From Fratercula arctica (lineage: Eukaryota; Chordata; Aves; Charadriiformes; Alcidae), in assembly GCA_947846985.1 (NCBI GenBank), contig CANTUZ010000025.1:14072100-14136099 (forward strand): a stretch of DNA of 64,000 nt, given 5' to 3'. The position numbers and the translations under genes are program-made. Position 1 is the stretch's first letter, and each line of letters opens with the position of its first letter. This document shows positions 20,049-31,097 of this stretch, in pieces. The notes under the pieces are model-generated. The model saw only the letters and a list, made by a program, of their open reading frames with translations. It did no database searches and was not told the origin of the DNA.

Positions 20049-20938
20049 TGTAAGAGACAGCCTGTAAATTCCCTGACAAGGGGCAGAAGGCCCTCCAAGC
20101 CTTCAATGGAATGCCTCAAACACTCACAAGGAAATGAATAATGCAGGCCTGGCTTTCAAAGAACTGATAAGACTCGAAGGCACTGGAAAAGCAGTGGGAG
20201 GACTGTTTTGTGAAGACAGGATAGTTCTGCCACTCGTGTGGTGAGCTTGCTCGTTCTCAGTTCTTGAGATCATTGTGTCCGATAAGTGACCTTTGCTTTA
20301 TTATCCACGAAATGCATATGAAAGCGCACACCCCTGCATATGCTAATGAAAATTATAGAGATCATGCTAAACATGTATGACTATGGCACTCATCCCCCCA
20401 CCCAAATCATGTTACACATCACCTGGGAGAAGGGAGAAACCTGAGACAAGGATGTCCTCAGCAAGGGGTGTGGACCATGCTAATTCAGCAAACATAAAAG
20501 GGGAAAATAAGTGCCCCTAGAAGGAAGAACAAAGAAGAAGATAGTGCCTGGGAAGATTCTTCCCAAAAAGGAAGACCACACCTGGGAAGATTTTTTCAAA
20601 GAAAGAAGATTATGCCTGGGAAGATTCCCTGAAAAAGATGCTGGAACCAGGACTGGTGATCTCTTTATCTCTGTCTTTTTCTCTTTCTTTTCCTTTCTCT
20701 GTCCCTCGGTTTCTCTTTTCTCTTAGAGTTGTTAAGTAATGGTTAGAGTTGTTAAGTAACAACCTTAAGTACCGCTTGCCATAAGTTGTTGTATACCTGT
20801 TGTTCAGTAACACAATGCATACCTCACCATTTGCCATATGCCTAACCAATTATTGTGTACTTGTTAGGACCTATACTAATCATTTTGTAAAGCTAATAAC
20901 CTTAGTCCGTGCTGTTGAGGATTTACGAATCTGAGTCA
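20049..20938 (+). repeat. Solo LTR, family LTR-F, copy 1
   Basis: About 890 bp, starting TGTAAGAGACAG and ending near GAATCTGAGTCA, homologous to 54551-54631 joined to 62171-62935. The plus orientation is inferred from an ACATAAAAGGGG TATA-like box (near 20494) and, in copy 2, AATAAATG near the end. It holds three imperfect ~33-bp repeats around CCTGGGAAGATT (20547-20635). No clear target duplication was found, so the ends may be a few bases off. Confidence 0.65.
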
Positions 20939-23251
20939 CTTACCCCGCCTCTTTCCTGAGAGTGGGACATGACACACCTCCCATCCCGATCTGCCACTGT
21001 GTTTTCTTCATGTTGTTCTGCAGGACTAGAGCAGCTGTCCTGAGGAAACATGCCAAGCCCCTTAACCTTGCATTATTCAAATCTCTCCCTAGGGGATCAG
21101 GAAAGTCTGTGAGCATCCTCCACTTATAGGAATCTTCTTTTGTCAGTTTATATGGTATTATCTCAGCCCTATTCCTCTTGCTAGACCGAAGAAGCCTATT
21201 GCATTAAACAGGTTGTATATTCATTGAGTCTGTTCTTCTGAAAAGACTGAGATGCTCACCCTGACTCGTTAAGACAAAGAATGTGAAGACAGAGAAAATA
21301 GTTCAAATGGGACATTTAACTAATCTCCTTTTAAAGCTCTGACACAAAAAACTCAAAGTGAATTACAAGGAAGAAAAGGAAAATGTATGAAATAGAATCT
21401 ACATCAGTATATTTTGACAGCTGTGATACTATAGGTTGAATTAGTGTTCCATAAATATACATTGGGCATTTCCATTATAGTAATGTCAGCTCTCATTGTC
21501 AGTTGAACAGGTTCCTATATAGTAAACCACATATGACTTCTGAGCCGTATGTTGAGCTATATTTTCTGATATAAACTGATACTATTATATGATGGGATAC
21601 AGCCAGTCTTTAATTTTTCTACTAAAAATTTATACTAAAAAAAATCCCCACCCCCAAAAAAACCCAAGCAAAATCCACAACGGACAAGTTCGTTATATTC
21701 ATCATACCATAGCATATCTTAAAGTGAGGTCACGTGATGTGGAATGATCAACAGTATCATTCAGATCAATAAATATGTAAACAGAGGAGCCTATTAGCTA
21801 TTTTCAGAATTATCTGTAGGGCAAAACTAAGATGAGAAGCCAGCAATGAAAACATTGGGGTTTTTTTTTCAGTTATTGAATTGGTGCTGGCTAGAAATGA
21901 TGGCTAAAGAACTAATGAGAAAAGTACTTCCAGCACCCAAAAGGAAAAGATGTAAAAACAAGGGAATTTCTGAATTAAAAAGGCATGGAATCACTGCCTG
22001 CCTGTGCCTGGATGAAACCTGGGATACACTTTTTGTGAAAATGCTCTGACTTTTTTTCCCCACCAAATAAAAGTAGATAAAATTGAGGTTTTCTTTTATG
22101 CTGCCTTTTGTTTTTCTTTTCCTTCTCTTTCACTTTTTTTTTTTTAATTAAGGACATGCAGTTTGTCTGGACACGTGGTACAGGAGAACTTTGGCGTTAA
22201 TCTCAGGGAAATATTATCTACAGTGTTTCAAAACCTCTACGCATCCAGCAAGCAACAACGTAACAGATGGGTTAGTTGGTCACAGTAGCAGAGATTTTTC
22301 CTTGCATTATCACATCACAGGAAGCTTCTGAGAGAAAGCCTCAACTTCACACAGCCTTAACTTCAAGCAAAAGAGGAATAGAATTTTTCACATCCTTACA
22401 TTGCCTAAGAAGCTACTCAGAATGAAATGTCACAGTTCTCCTTAGCACAAAAGTAAACATGGGATATAATTGTTTGTCATCTTTTATTTAAGTTGTGGTT
22501 CTATTCAAATTCCAGGCATTCTTAATTTGACCACAGCCAACTGTCTAAACAAGCAAGCTTCAGTACTTCTGCTGCATCAACACCCAACTTAATAACATCA
22601 GCTTACGTTTTTACATTAATTTTCCCTAGCTTACTGAAAACGCTATTTTTCACTGCTCACTGCCATAGGCTAGTTAGCTGTAGTGGAGCTTAGTTTCATA
22701 TACATTGAATATAATGAGAAAAACTAGCATCAAATACAAAAATACTGGCAGCAGCAATCTGTGGGAGAGGCTGTACTATCATAAATCCTGCCTCAGCTTT
22801 CAATTTTGCAGTAAACCTGAACTGAAAAAAAAACCCAAGGAAAATAATAAAAAAAAAATCAGTGATGGAATAGACCTACTGTGTTTTCATTACACCAGTC
22901 CTCTAGTGAAAAAGGCATGACATTGTATAGGTTCTCCTATACAATGAACTATACTCTTTGGATAAGTTCAGTCCTACTGACTTGCTTATGACCATAAAAA
23001 AAATTTAGTAGTGAAGCAAGGAACAGACATGAGGATATCTGCTGACCGCAGTCACCCACTTTATCCATAAAAGCAGTTGTATTACTATTAACAGTCCAAG
23101 GAGTATGCTATTACCAGCAATTCGAATTAGCAAACTGTAGTTTTTTTAACTTCTCAGCCTGGCCTACTCTCGTTTCTTTCTCCTTTTAGCCCTACATCTT
23201 TGTGAATCTTGCCTGCCTCAAAAATCCTTCTGCTTCCAAAGTATTTACACC
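20939..23251. other. Unannotated A/T-rich sequence
   Basis: No gene, RNA or recognisable repeat beyond short A or T runs (for example near 21640 and 22132). Short open frames look random. Confidence 0.5.
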
Positions 23252-23581
23252 TGTGGTGGTTTGGCCTCAGATGGCAACAAAGAACCACATGTCGCTCGCT
23301 CAGCGCTTCCAGGTACGGGAAGGATCAAAAGAAAAAGGCAAAACTCTTGGGTTGAGACAAAGGCAGTTTAACAGAACAGCAAAGGGAACAAGAAAACAAT
23401 AACACGGATGGAGGAATATACAAACGCAATTACGGAACCACCCTTCCCCGCCAGTCTGGACCCGGGACGCGCCAGCCCGCTCCAAACCCAACTGCCTGCC
23501 CCCTCCCTCCTTTTAATCTCAGGGTGGGCATGGCTCACATGGCATGGAATACTTAACCCTGTCCCTGCCGGAACCAGGACA
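23252..23581 (-). repeat. 3' LTR of provirus B
   Basis: 330 bp; on the minus strand TGTCCTGGTTCC...ACCACCACA. The inner flank on the minus strand is the polypurine tract GGAATAAGGGGTGGCTAA. Confidence 0.92.
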
Positions 23582-23865
23582 TTAGCCACCCCTTATTCCA
23601 TACCATTTTTGCCACGCCCAGATCTTACAGTTTTCGGAACATGTGACTGGTGTACCCGGCATAGCTCATGCACACAGTCCATGGGCCGAGGATGTAGATC
23701 TTGAGGAAGTTGCTGGGTGTCAGCTCTGATCCCATCACCACTTTGCTTTACTCAATTCTTCATCAAAGTCCATCTGTCCTTAATTTGGGTGATTCTTACT
23801 GCAGTACAGCCAATAGCAATTATAGTAACGAGGACATACAGTGACAGTGTAACATACAATTTGAT

Positions 23866-25356
23866 TCATTGGCTATTCTCCCCCAAAATCAGATCCCCAT
23901 GAGGTACACATCGGACTTCCCCATCCTTCCGCATCACCCACCAAGTGCACCCAGGTCCTTGGGCAAAAGCAATCCCACGGATGGGTTTGCCTTTGCCTGA
24001 GGCAGGACTAACCCAGACTGTCTTCCCCAACATATTCTTCATGTGCACTATGGGGACCTTATCCCCTTCTACAGTACGTGGAAGTTTTGACTGGGCAGGG
24101 CCAGCCTGATTGGTAGATCCCCTGGTGTTAACTAGCCAGGTAGCCTTTGCTAAATGTGCATCCCAAAGTTTTAAGGTCTCACCACCCATTGCTCTCAGTG
24201 TAGTTTTTAACAGTCCATTGTACCGTTCTATCTTCCCAGAGGCTGGTGCGTGATAGGGGATGTGATACACCCACTCAATACCATGCTCTTTGGCCCAGGT
24301 GTCTATGAGGCTGTTTCGGAAATGAGTCCCATTGTCCGACTCAATTCTCTCTGGGGTACCATGTTGCCACAGGACTTGCTTTTCAAGGCCCAGGATAGTA
24401 TTCCGGGCAGTGGCATGGGGCACAGGGTATGTTTCCAGCCATCCAGTGGTTGCTTCCACCATTGTGAGCACATAGCGCTTGCCTTGACGGGTTCGTGGCA
24501 GTGTGATGTAATCAATCTGCCAGGCCTCCCCATATTTATATTTCAACCATCGTCCTCCATACCAAAGAGGCTTCAAACGCTTGGCTTGCTTGATTGCAGC
24601 GCATGTCTCACATTCATGGATGACCTGTGCAATAGTGTCCATGGTCAAGTCCACCCCTTGGTCACGAGCCCATCTATATGTTGCATCTCTTCCTTGATGG
24701 CCTGAGGTCTCATGGGCCCACCAAGCTATGAATAGTTCACCCTTATGTTGCCAATCCAGATCCACCTGAGCCACTTCAATCCTAGCAGCCCAATCCACCT
24801 GCTGGTTGTTCTGATGTTCCTCCATGGCCTGATTCTTGGGTACGTGGGCATCTACGTGGCGTACTTTCACAACCAGATTCTCTATCCGGGCAGCAATATC
24901 TTGCCATAGTTCAGCAGCCCAGATGGGTTTGCCTCTGCGCTGCCAGTTGCCCTGCTTCCACTGCTGTAACCACCCCCACAGAGCATTTGCCACCATCCAT
25001 GAGTCAGTGTAGAGAGAAAGTACTGGCCATTTTTCTCGCTCGGCAATGTCCAAAGCCAGCTGAATGGCTTTCACCCCTGCACACTGGCTCGATTCACCTT
25101 GTCCTTCACTGGCTTCTGCAACTTGTCGTGTAGGACTCCACACAGCAGCCTTCCACTTGCGATGCTTTCCCACAATCCGGCAGGACCCATCAGTGAACAG
25201 GGCATATTGCTTCTCATTTTCTGGCAGTTTATTATATGGTGGGGCCTCTTCCGCATGCGTCACCTCCTCCTCTGGTGACATTCCAAAATCCTTGCCTTCT
25301 GGCCAGTCCATGATCACTTCCAGAATTCCTGGGTGACTGGGGTTTCCCATTCGAGT
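23866..25356 (-). pseudogene. pol: ERVL RNase H-integrase segment (provirus B)
   Basis: An open minus frame downstream of the TGA at 25357-25359. RNase H shows TDGSCR, YTDSWM and HVDAHV, but the Glu before VKAIQLAL in copies A and C is Gly here (SSQCAGVKA), so a catalytic acidic residue looks lost. Integrase is complete: zinc segment HETSGH with CETC, then IDYITLPRT, SDNGTHF and GKIE as the D-D-E set, and the same GENSQ C-terminus as A and C. Confidence 0.85.
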
Positions 25357-26880
25357 TCACTGTGTGATCAGTGCAATCCACTTACTCCATGTAGCATCAG
25401 TTGCGTGATGTGTGGTGGGGACTCTTTCTTTGAACATCCAACCCAGCACGGGCAGTCGAGGTGCTAAGAGGAGCTGCGCTTCTGTACCAACCACCTCCGA
25501 AGCAGCTCGAACCCCTTCATATGCTGCCAAGATCTCCTTTTCTGTTGGAGTGTAGCAGGCTTCAGATCCTCTGTATCCCCGACTCCAAAACCCTAGGGGT
25601 CGACCTCGGGTCTCCCCTGGTGCCTTCTGCCAGAGGCTCCAGGTAGGGCCATTCTCCCCGGCTGCAGTGTAGAGCACATTTTTAACATGCTGTCCTGCCC
25701 AGACTGGCCCCAGGGCCACTGCATGGACTATTTCCTGTTTGATTTGTTCAAAAGCTTGTCGTTGCTCAGGACCCCATTTAAAATCGCTCTTCTTCCGGGT
25801 TACTTGATACAGAGGGCTTACAATCAGACTGTAATCTGGGATATGCATCCTCCAAAAACCCACAATGCCTAAGAAAGCTTGTGTTTCCTTTTTGCTAGTT
25901 GGTGGAGACATAGCTGCTATTTTGTTGATCACATCCATTGGGATTTGGCGGCGTCCATCTTGCCATTTTATTCCTAAGAACTGGATCTCCTGTGCAGGTC
26001 CCTTGACCTTACTTCGTTTTATGGCAAAACCAGCTTTCAGAAGGATTCGGACTATTTTATCCCCTTTCTCAAAAACTTCTTCGGCTGTGTCTCCCCATAC
26101 AATGATGTCATCAATGTACTGCAGATGTTCTGGAGCTTCACCCTGTTCCAGTGCAGTCTGGATCAGTCCATGGCAAATGGTGGGGCTGTGTTTCCACCCC
26201 TGGGGCAGTCAATTCCAGGTGTACTGGATGCCCCTCCAAGTGAAAGCAAACTGTGGCCTGCACTCTGCTGCCAAAGGGATTGAGAAGAATGCATTCGCTA
26301 TATCAATCGTGGCATACCACTTGGCTGCCTTGGACTCCAGTTCATACTGGAGTTCTAGCATGTCCGGCACAGCAGCGCTCAGCGGTGGCATGACTTCATT
26401 CAGGCCACGATAGTCTACAGTTAGCCTCCACTCTCCATCGGATTTTCGCACCAGCCATATGGGACTGTTAAAGGGTGAGCGAGTCTTGCTGATCACTCCT
26501 TGAACCTCTAGTTGACAAATCAGCTTATGGATGGGAATCACAGAGTCTCAGTTAGTGCGATATTGACGCCAATGCACCGTTGTGGTAGCAGTCGGCACCT
26601 GCTGTTCTTCGACCCTCAACAACCCCACAACAGAAGGGTCCTCCGAGAGACAAGGCAAGGTGGACAACTGTTTAACTTCCTCCGCCTCCAAGGCAGCTAT
26701 GCCAAAGGCCCACCGATACCCCTTTGGGTCCTTAAAATACCCTCTCCTGAGGTAATCTATACCAAGGATGCATGGAGCCTCTGGGCCAGTCACAATGGGA
26801 TGCTTTTGCCACTCATTCCCAGTTAGGCTCACTTCAGCCTCCAATACAGTCAACTCTTGGGATCCCCCTGTGACCCCCAT
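25357..26880 (-). pseudogene. pol: ERVL protease C-part and reverse transcriptase (provirus B), three stops
   Basis: One continuous frame broken only by TGA at 26548-26550, 26209-26211 and 25357-25359. It begins within protease (GVTGGSQELT), after the DTGA active site, which is deleted with gag. RT motifs include YRGLNE, IDIANAFFSIP and the YIDD catalytic box near 26110. The segment equals A positions 2393 to about 3910. It cannot make protease, and RT is cut by the 26209 stop. Confidence 0.85.
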
Positions 26881-26889
26881 AGACTGAGT

Positions 26890-27129
26890 CTATTTATTAA
26901 TGGGTTCTGAGAGGTGGTGCCCAATGTACGGACAGGAGATCAATACCACATAAACGCCCCAAAATAACCGTCTAACAAGTGATGTTATCATATCATAAGC
27001 CGATATTGCACAGGACAGTAAAATGATAATCCTCATCCCCCTCCCAGAAGTAACAAATATCATCACAGGGAGCGCATAAGACACATAGGAATTTACATAA
27101 CACAGCCATGAGAACAAACTAAGCAACAC
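26890..27129 (-). other. Hydrophobic leader ORF (provirus B)
   Basis: 79 codons, starting with GTG, same frame and hydrophobic character as in A and C. The C-terminal part is lost at the gag deletion. Confidence 0.35.
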
Positions 27130-27206
27130 AGTGACCAGTGACTATTTACCTAACAAATTCATTTTTCAAGCTCTAGTTGGATTCTGCTCTTGTCTCAACC
27201 CTTCGA

Positions 27207-27224
27207 GCCCCACGTTGGGCACCA
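27207..27224 (-). promoter_or_regulatory. Primer binding site of provirus B
   Basis: TGGTGCCCAACGTGGGGC, one mismatch to the Lys-1,2 type site of A and C. Confidence 0.88.
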
Positions 27225-27232
27225 AAAAGGAC

Positions 27233-27565
27233 TGTCGTGGTTTGGCCTCAGATAGCAACAAAGAACCACATGTCGCTCGCTCAGCGCTTCCCGGTACGGG
27301 AAGGATCAGAAGAAAAAGGCAAAACTCTTGGGTTGAGACAAAGGCAGTTTAACAGAACAGCAGAGGGAACAAGAAAACAACACCACCACCAACAGAGAAA
27401 TATATAAACATGATTACAGAACTGCCACTCCCCACCAATCCAGACCCAGGACGCACCAGCCCGCTCCAAACCCGACTTCCTGCCCCCTCCCTCCTTTTAA
27501 TCTCAGGGTGGGCGTGGCTCACATGGCATGGAATACTTAACCCTGTCCCTGCCAGAACCAGGACA
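27233..27565 (-). repeat. 5' LTR of provirus B
   Basis: 333 bp, TGTCCTGGTTCTGGC...CCACGACA on the minus strand. It differs from the 3' LTR at many sites, including several CpG positions, indicating an older insertion than the pol similarity alone suggests. Confidence 0.92.
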
Positions 27566-30500
27566 ACACCATTGGTGTTTTTATAGACAGATGTTATTTC
27601 TTCACATGGTCATCAAAGCTAAGCAGAATGTATCACTCATTTGATTCCTTTGTAATAAATTGAGACTACAGTGATGTGTATAGGTACTAATACATGTTCT
27701 ACTGATTCTGTAAAACAGCTAACCTTGAACTGAACTGGTGTCAAATAATCCTACCTTAGTTTCTCTTTTCCCTGACTGGAAATAAGGAAATTCCCAACTC
27801 CACACGACTGTAGAAATAAGAAACCTCAGGGACTTTTTCAAGGTCTGTATAAAGTATGGTGTGGCATTCACCAAGTGACCTCAGAAAAGCAGACGTGGTC
27901 AAGATTTGAGTCTAACAGTGTTAAATCCAAAGCTTTGATCATTAAGCAAACAGCATTCTTGACATATCACTAAAGCATGTATTTCTCAGAAGGGTCTCTC
28001 AGAAGGCTCAAGTGGAAAGTTATGGAGTAGCATTCTTCATCCAAATGCTGTAAACTTTTTTGATCTGTATGCTAATATATAAACACACGAGAACGGCTTG
28101 CTTTGTCAGGGTTTGAATATTCTCACTTTCCCTAAAGGTCAGTATAGTTTGTAAATGCTCTTTTCCACCATATTTTTCAGTATCATCTTTTGCTCATAAG
28201 TGTGAAAATAATGTATATCTAACGGTTACACCAACCTCCTGCATGTTAAAAAGTCATTTTTTTCTTAGTTTATGCTCATTAGCTCAGCCCCCCCCAACAT
28301 ATGCATTATTTGTACTATCTGTTCTTCTTAAATTCAAGCCTCTCTGCCAGATGCACAGAAATTTTAAAACTTATTATATTCTCCCCTGTCCCCCCCCACC
28401 CAAGCATGGGACTTTACTGCATCAAACACTGAATTTACTGAGATGAAAAGTTAGTGCGATATTGGTCCCGAAATGTAGGTGGTAATGTTATCTTTTCATA
28501 GCTACATATACACCTCTTGAGGAGATTTCTTTTAGCTTAAGTCTTGGAGACAGTGCTTTTGAGTCAATATTATGCTGTGATAATTCTTTGAAACTTTATT
28601 TCTTCATATTAGCACCACTGGACAATATCCTTCTTTGAGTGAAACACCATCATTTACCAGTAGCTTATATTCAGACTAGTTCCTGTAGCACAATTCAGAA
28701 ACACGTTTTCTATTTACATTTGTCTCTCCCTGCTCTCATTTCACTTCCCAGAGCTTTTCTCCCCCATGCTGTAGCAGGCCTGAATTTTTATGAGGCCAAA
28801 ACACAAAGCAGTCATCATGAATGACTTTTAGCATACTGCTGATTCGGTTACTACATCAGTCAAGTTTCCTGACTACTCTTCCTGAAACGTAGCAGCTCCA
28901 GAAAGATTTGGAGAAACACTACAATAGCCTGAGAGTTGCATTTGTTCTTGCTTTTGCTGTTGCCTAGCCCTGATTAGAAGAAGTGTTCCTGTTAGCTAAT
29001 TACTTTCACAGCAGTGACAGATGGCCAAAGGGTGCATATGCTGGAAAAACAGAGAGGAAAAGGGTTAATGTTGTAGATCACCTCATTCCCTTTTAATTAG
29101 GCTCCTCTAAAGCTGTTGATTTAATGGAGTGATTTCTGATTTGGGCTGGAGCAGCGATTAGAGAATCAGGTCCATGAGGTTTAGTGACCTCCAGGTGAAG
29201 GCACTGCAGGTGTGTGGCTAACAAGGTACCAGAGTGAGAGTGAAAGCAGTTACAAGCAGTTGGTCAAGAGGCAGCATTGTACTCAAATAGCTGCAAGTGC
29301 TGAGCTTTGTGACTGGGAGAGGCAAGCTGTACTCCTGGCTGGTTTACTGCTGAATCTTGGACTGTGAGTGTCTTCTGCAGGAGGAACAGCCTTTTGTTGG
29401 CAGTGGTCCTGTGAGCTTTTCATGCGAACTGCTGAATCTGAGAGAAAAGTTAGGCATTTAATTAATGCGTGCAGATGTGGCTCAGTGAGTTATATTTTCT
29501 TAAGAGCACAGATACAGAGACAAAATCCTTCAGTGAGAGGATACAGATTCTGCATTTTCCTTTCTTCTGAACTCTTTAACAAGTTGCGATGCCTTAATTT
29601 CTCTATCCTGTTCCCTCCTTCCCCCATTTTATTTTACATTGTCAGCTCCATGAAATCTGCTCCCCCTTACTCCTTGCTGTCAGTATACAAAATGCTCACC
29701 TGCTAACACAACTGCCCCATGCTCAGGAGTCCTCTACATTTGAAATCAGCAGAAAAAAGAGAAAATAAAGGTGACAGGCAGAAGCAGAAAGTGTGTTTCC
29801 AAACTGTATATGCTTGGGGTGAAAGCAATGTGTCATCAGTAAGGCAGCAGCAGCAAGAACCGTGACTGTGTCTTTGGTACTCCACCTGCTACAGACCCTT
29901 GCTTTTGTTTCCGTGGTAGTTCGCTTGATTTTTAAAAAGTACTTTTTGCAAGGAAAGAAGGTACCTGCTTTGAGTCTGTACTGGTCAGTACCTCCATGAT
30001 AAACCTGGCTTATATCGCATTTTCATTGAAAGCTTGATGCAAAATTTACATGCTTCCTTCATAATGCCAATTCTTCATCCTTTCCAGGCAGCTGCTCATC
30101 TCTTTGTTTACTTTTGCTTTGAACAAAAGATGCAATATTGACAGACTTGTCACTTACAAATGTTTACCTTTTGAGTAACTAGGAGTAAGGGGAAAAAAAG
30201 GCAAAAATAAATAGCTAATATATTAGTGGGAGTGCTTGTAAAAATGTTCCACTGTGGGGTTTAGTTGTTGGGTTTTTGCGGTTTTTTTATGAGACATCAG
30301 CTGCACTTTAAATAGCTGCTGAGATGAATGGAAGCTAATAGGAGATGTTCCTGAAGTTTTTTTTCTAATCAGATCAGACTGTATCTTATTAATAAAAGTG
30401 ACTACTCTGAACAGAACTGTCTGTGGCTAAATAATCAGTTTTGTTATTGAGAAGTGATTAAATTGCCTAAGGAAAAAATTATAAATTACACTTGGTTTAC

Positions 30501-30567
30501 TAAGATTTAAATTAAGGCCCTTTTTTCCCCTAATCAATCTACTGATCAATCAATCAACTGAATCTGT
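27566..30567. other. Unannotated sequence
   Basis: About 3 kb with no gene, RNA or clear repeat. C runs near 28290 and 28390 and T/A runs near 30360 are the only simple features. Short frames look random. Confidence 0.5.
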
Positions 30568-31097
30568 GTTCAGTTCTGGGCCCCGCTGTACAAGAGGGAC
30601 ATTGAAGTGCTGGAGCGTGTCCAGAGGAGAGCTACCAAGCTGGTGAGGGGTCTGGAGACCAAGCCATATGAGGAGAGGCTGAGGGAACTGGGCATGTTTA
30701 GTCTGGAGAAGAGGAGGCTGAGGGGAGACCTCATTGCCCTCTACAACTCCCTGAAAGGAGGTTGTAGAGAGGTGGGTGTTGGCCTCTTCTCCCAGGTGAA
30801 TAATGAGAGGACCAGAGGAAATGGTCTGAAGTTGCAGCAGGGGAGGTTTAGATTAGATATTAGGAAGAATGACTTTACTGAAAGAGTGGTCAGGCACTGG
30901 AAGAGTCTGCCCAGGGAGGTGGTTGAGTCACCATCCCTAGAGGTATTTAAGAAATGTGTAGATTTGGCACTTCAGGGCATGCTCTAGTGGCAGAGATTGT
31001 AGGGTTTTGTGTGAGTGGGTGTGTGTGGTTGGACTTGATGATCTCAACGGTCCTTTCCAACCATGAAGATTCTATGATTCTATTCTATGATTCTATC
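30568..31097 (+). mobile_element. 5'-truncated CR1 fragment
   Basis: The 3' end of CR1 ORF2 and 3' UTR in plus orientation: GTGTTCAGTTCTGGGCCCC at the start, coding for [10 protein letters not shown] and [15 protein letters not shown], and ending GGTCCTTTCCAACC with three ATTCTATG/ATTCT-type tail units. One frame (30607-30987) is open over 126 codons, so it is a fairly young copy. Confidence 0.92.

Larger units (their letters stand above)
23252..27565 (-). mobile_element. ERVL-type provirus B, gag-deleted
   Basis: A minus-strand provirus with both LTRs (330 and 333 bp) and a 5-bp target duplication ACACC (23247-23251 and 27566-27570). It has leader, truncated protease, RT, RNase H and integrase; gag and the start of protease are missing. 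Relative to A, 1927 bp (A coordinates 466-2392) are gone, with GGGG microhomology at the junction. Three in-frame TGA codons interrupt pol, each at a site where copies A or C read CGA, which fits CpG decay. Confidence 0.93.

Noticed and set aside
20610..20849. Coding potential in LTR-F (also 62482-62787)
   Set aside because: Frames arise from pyrimidine-rich LTR sequence and differ between the two copies.
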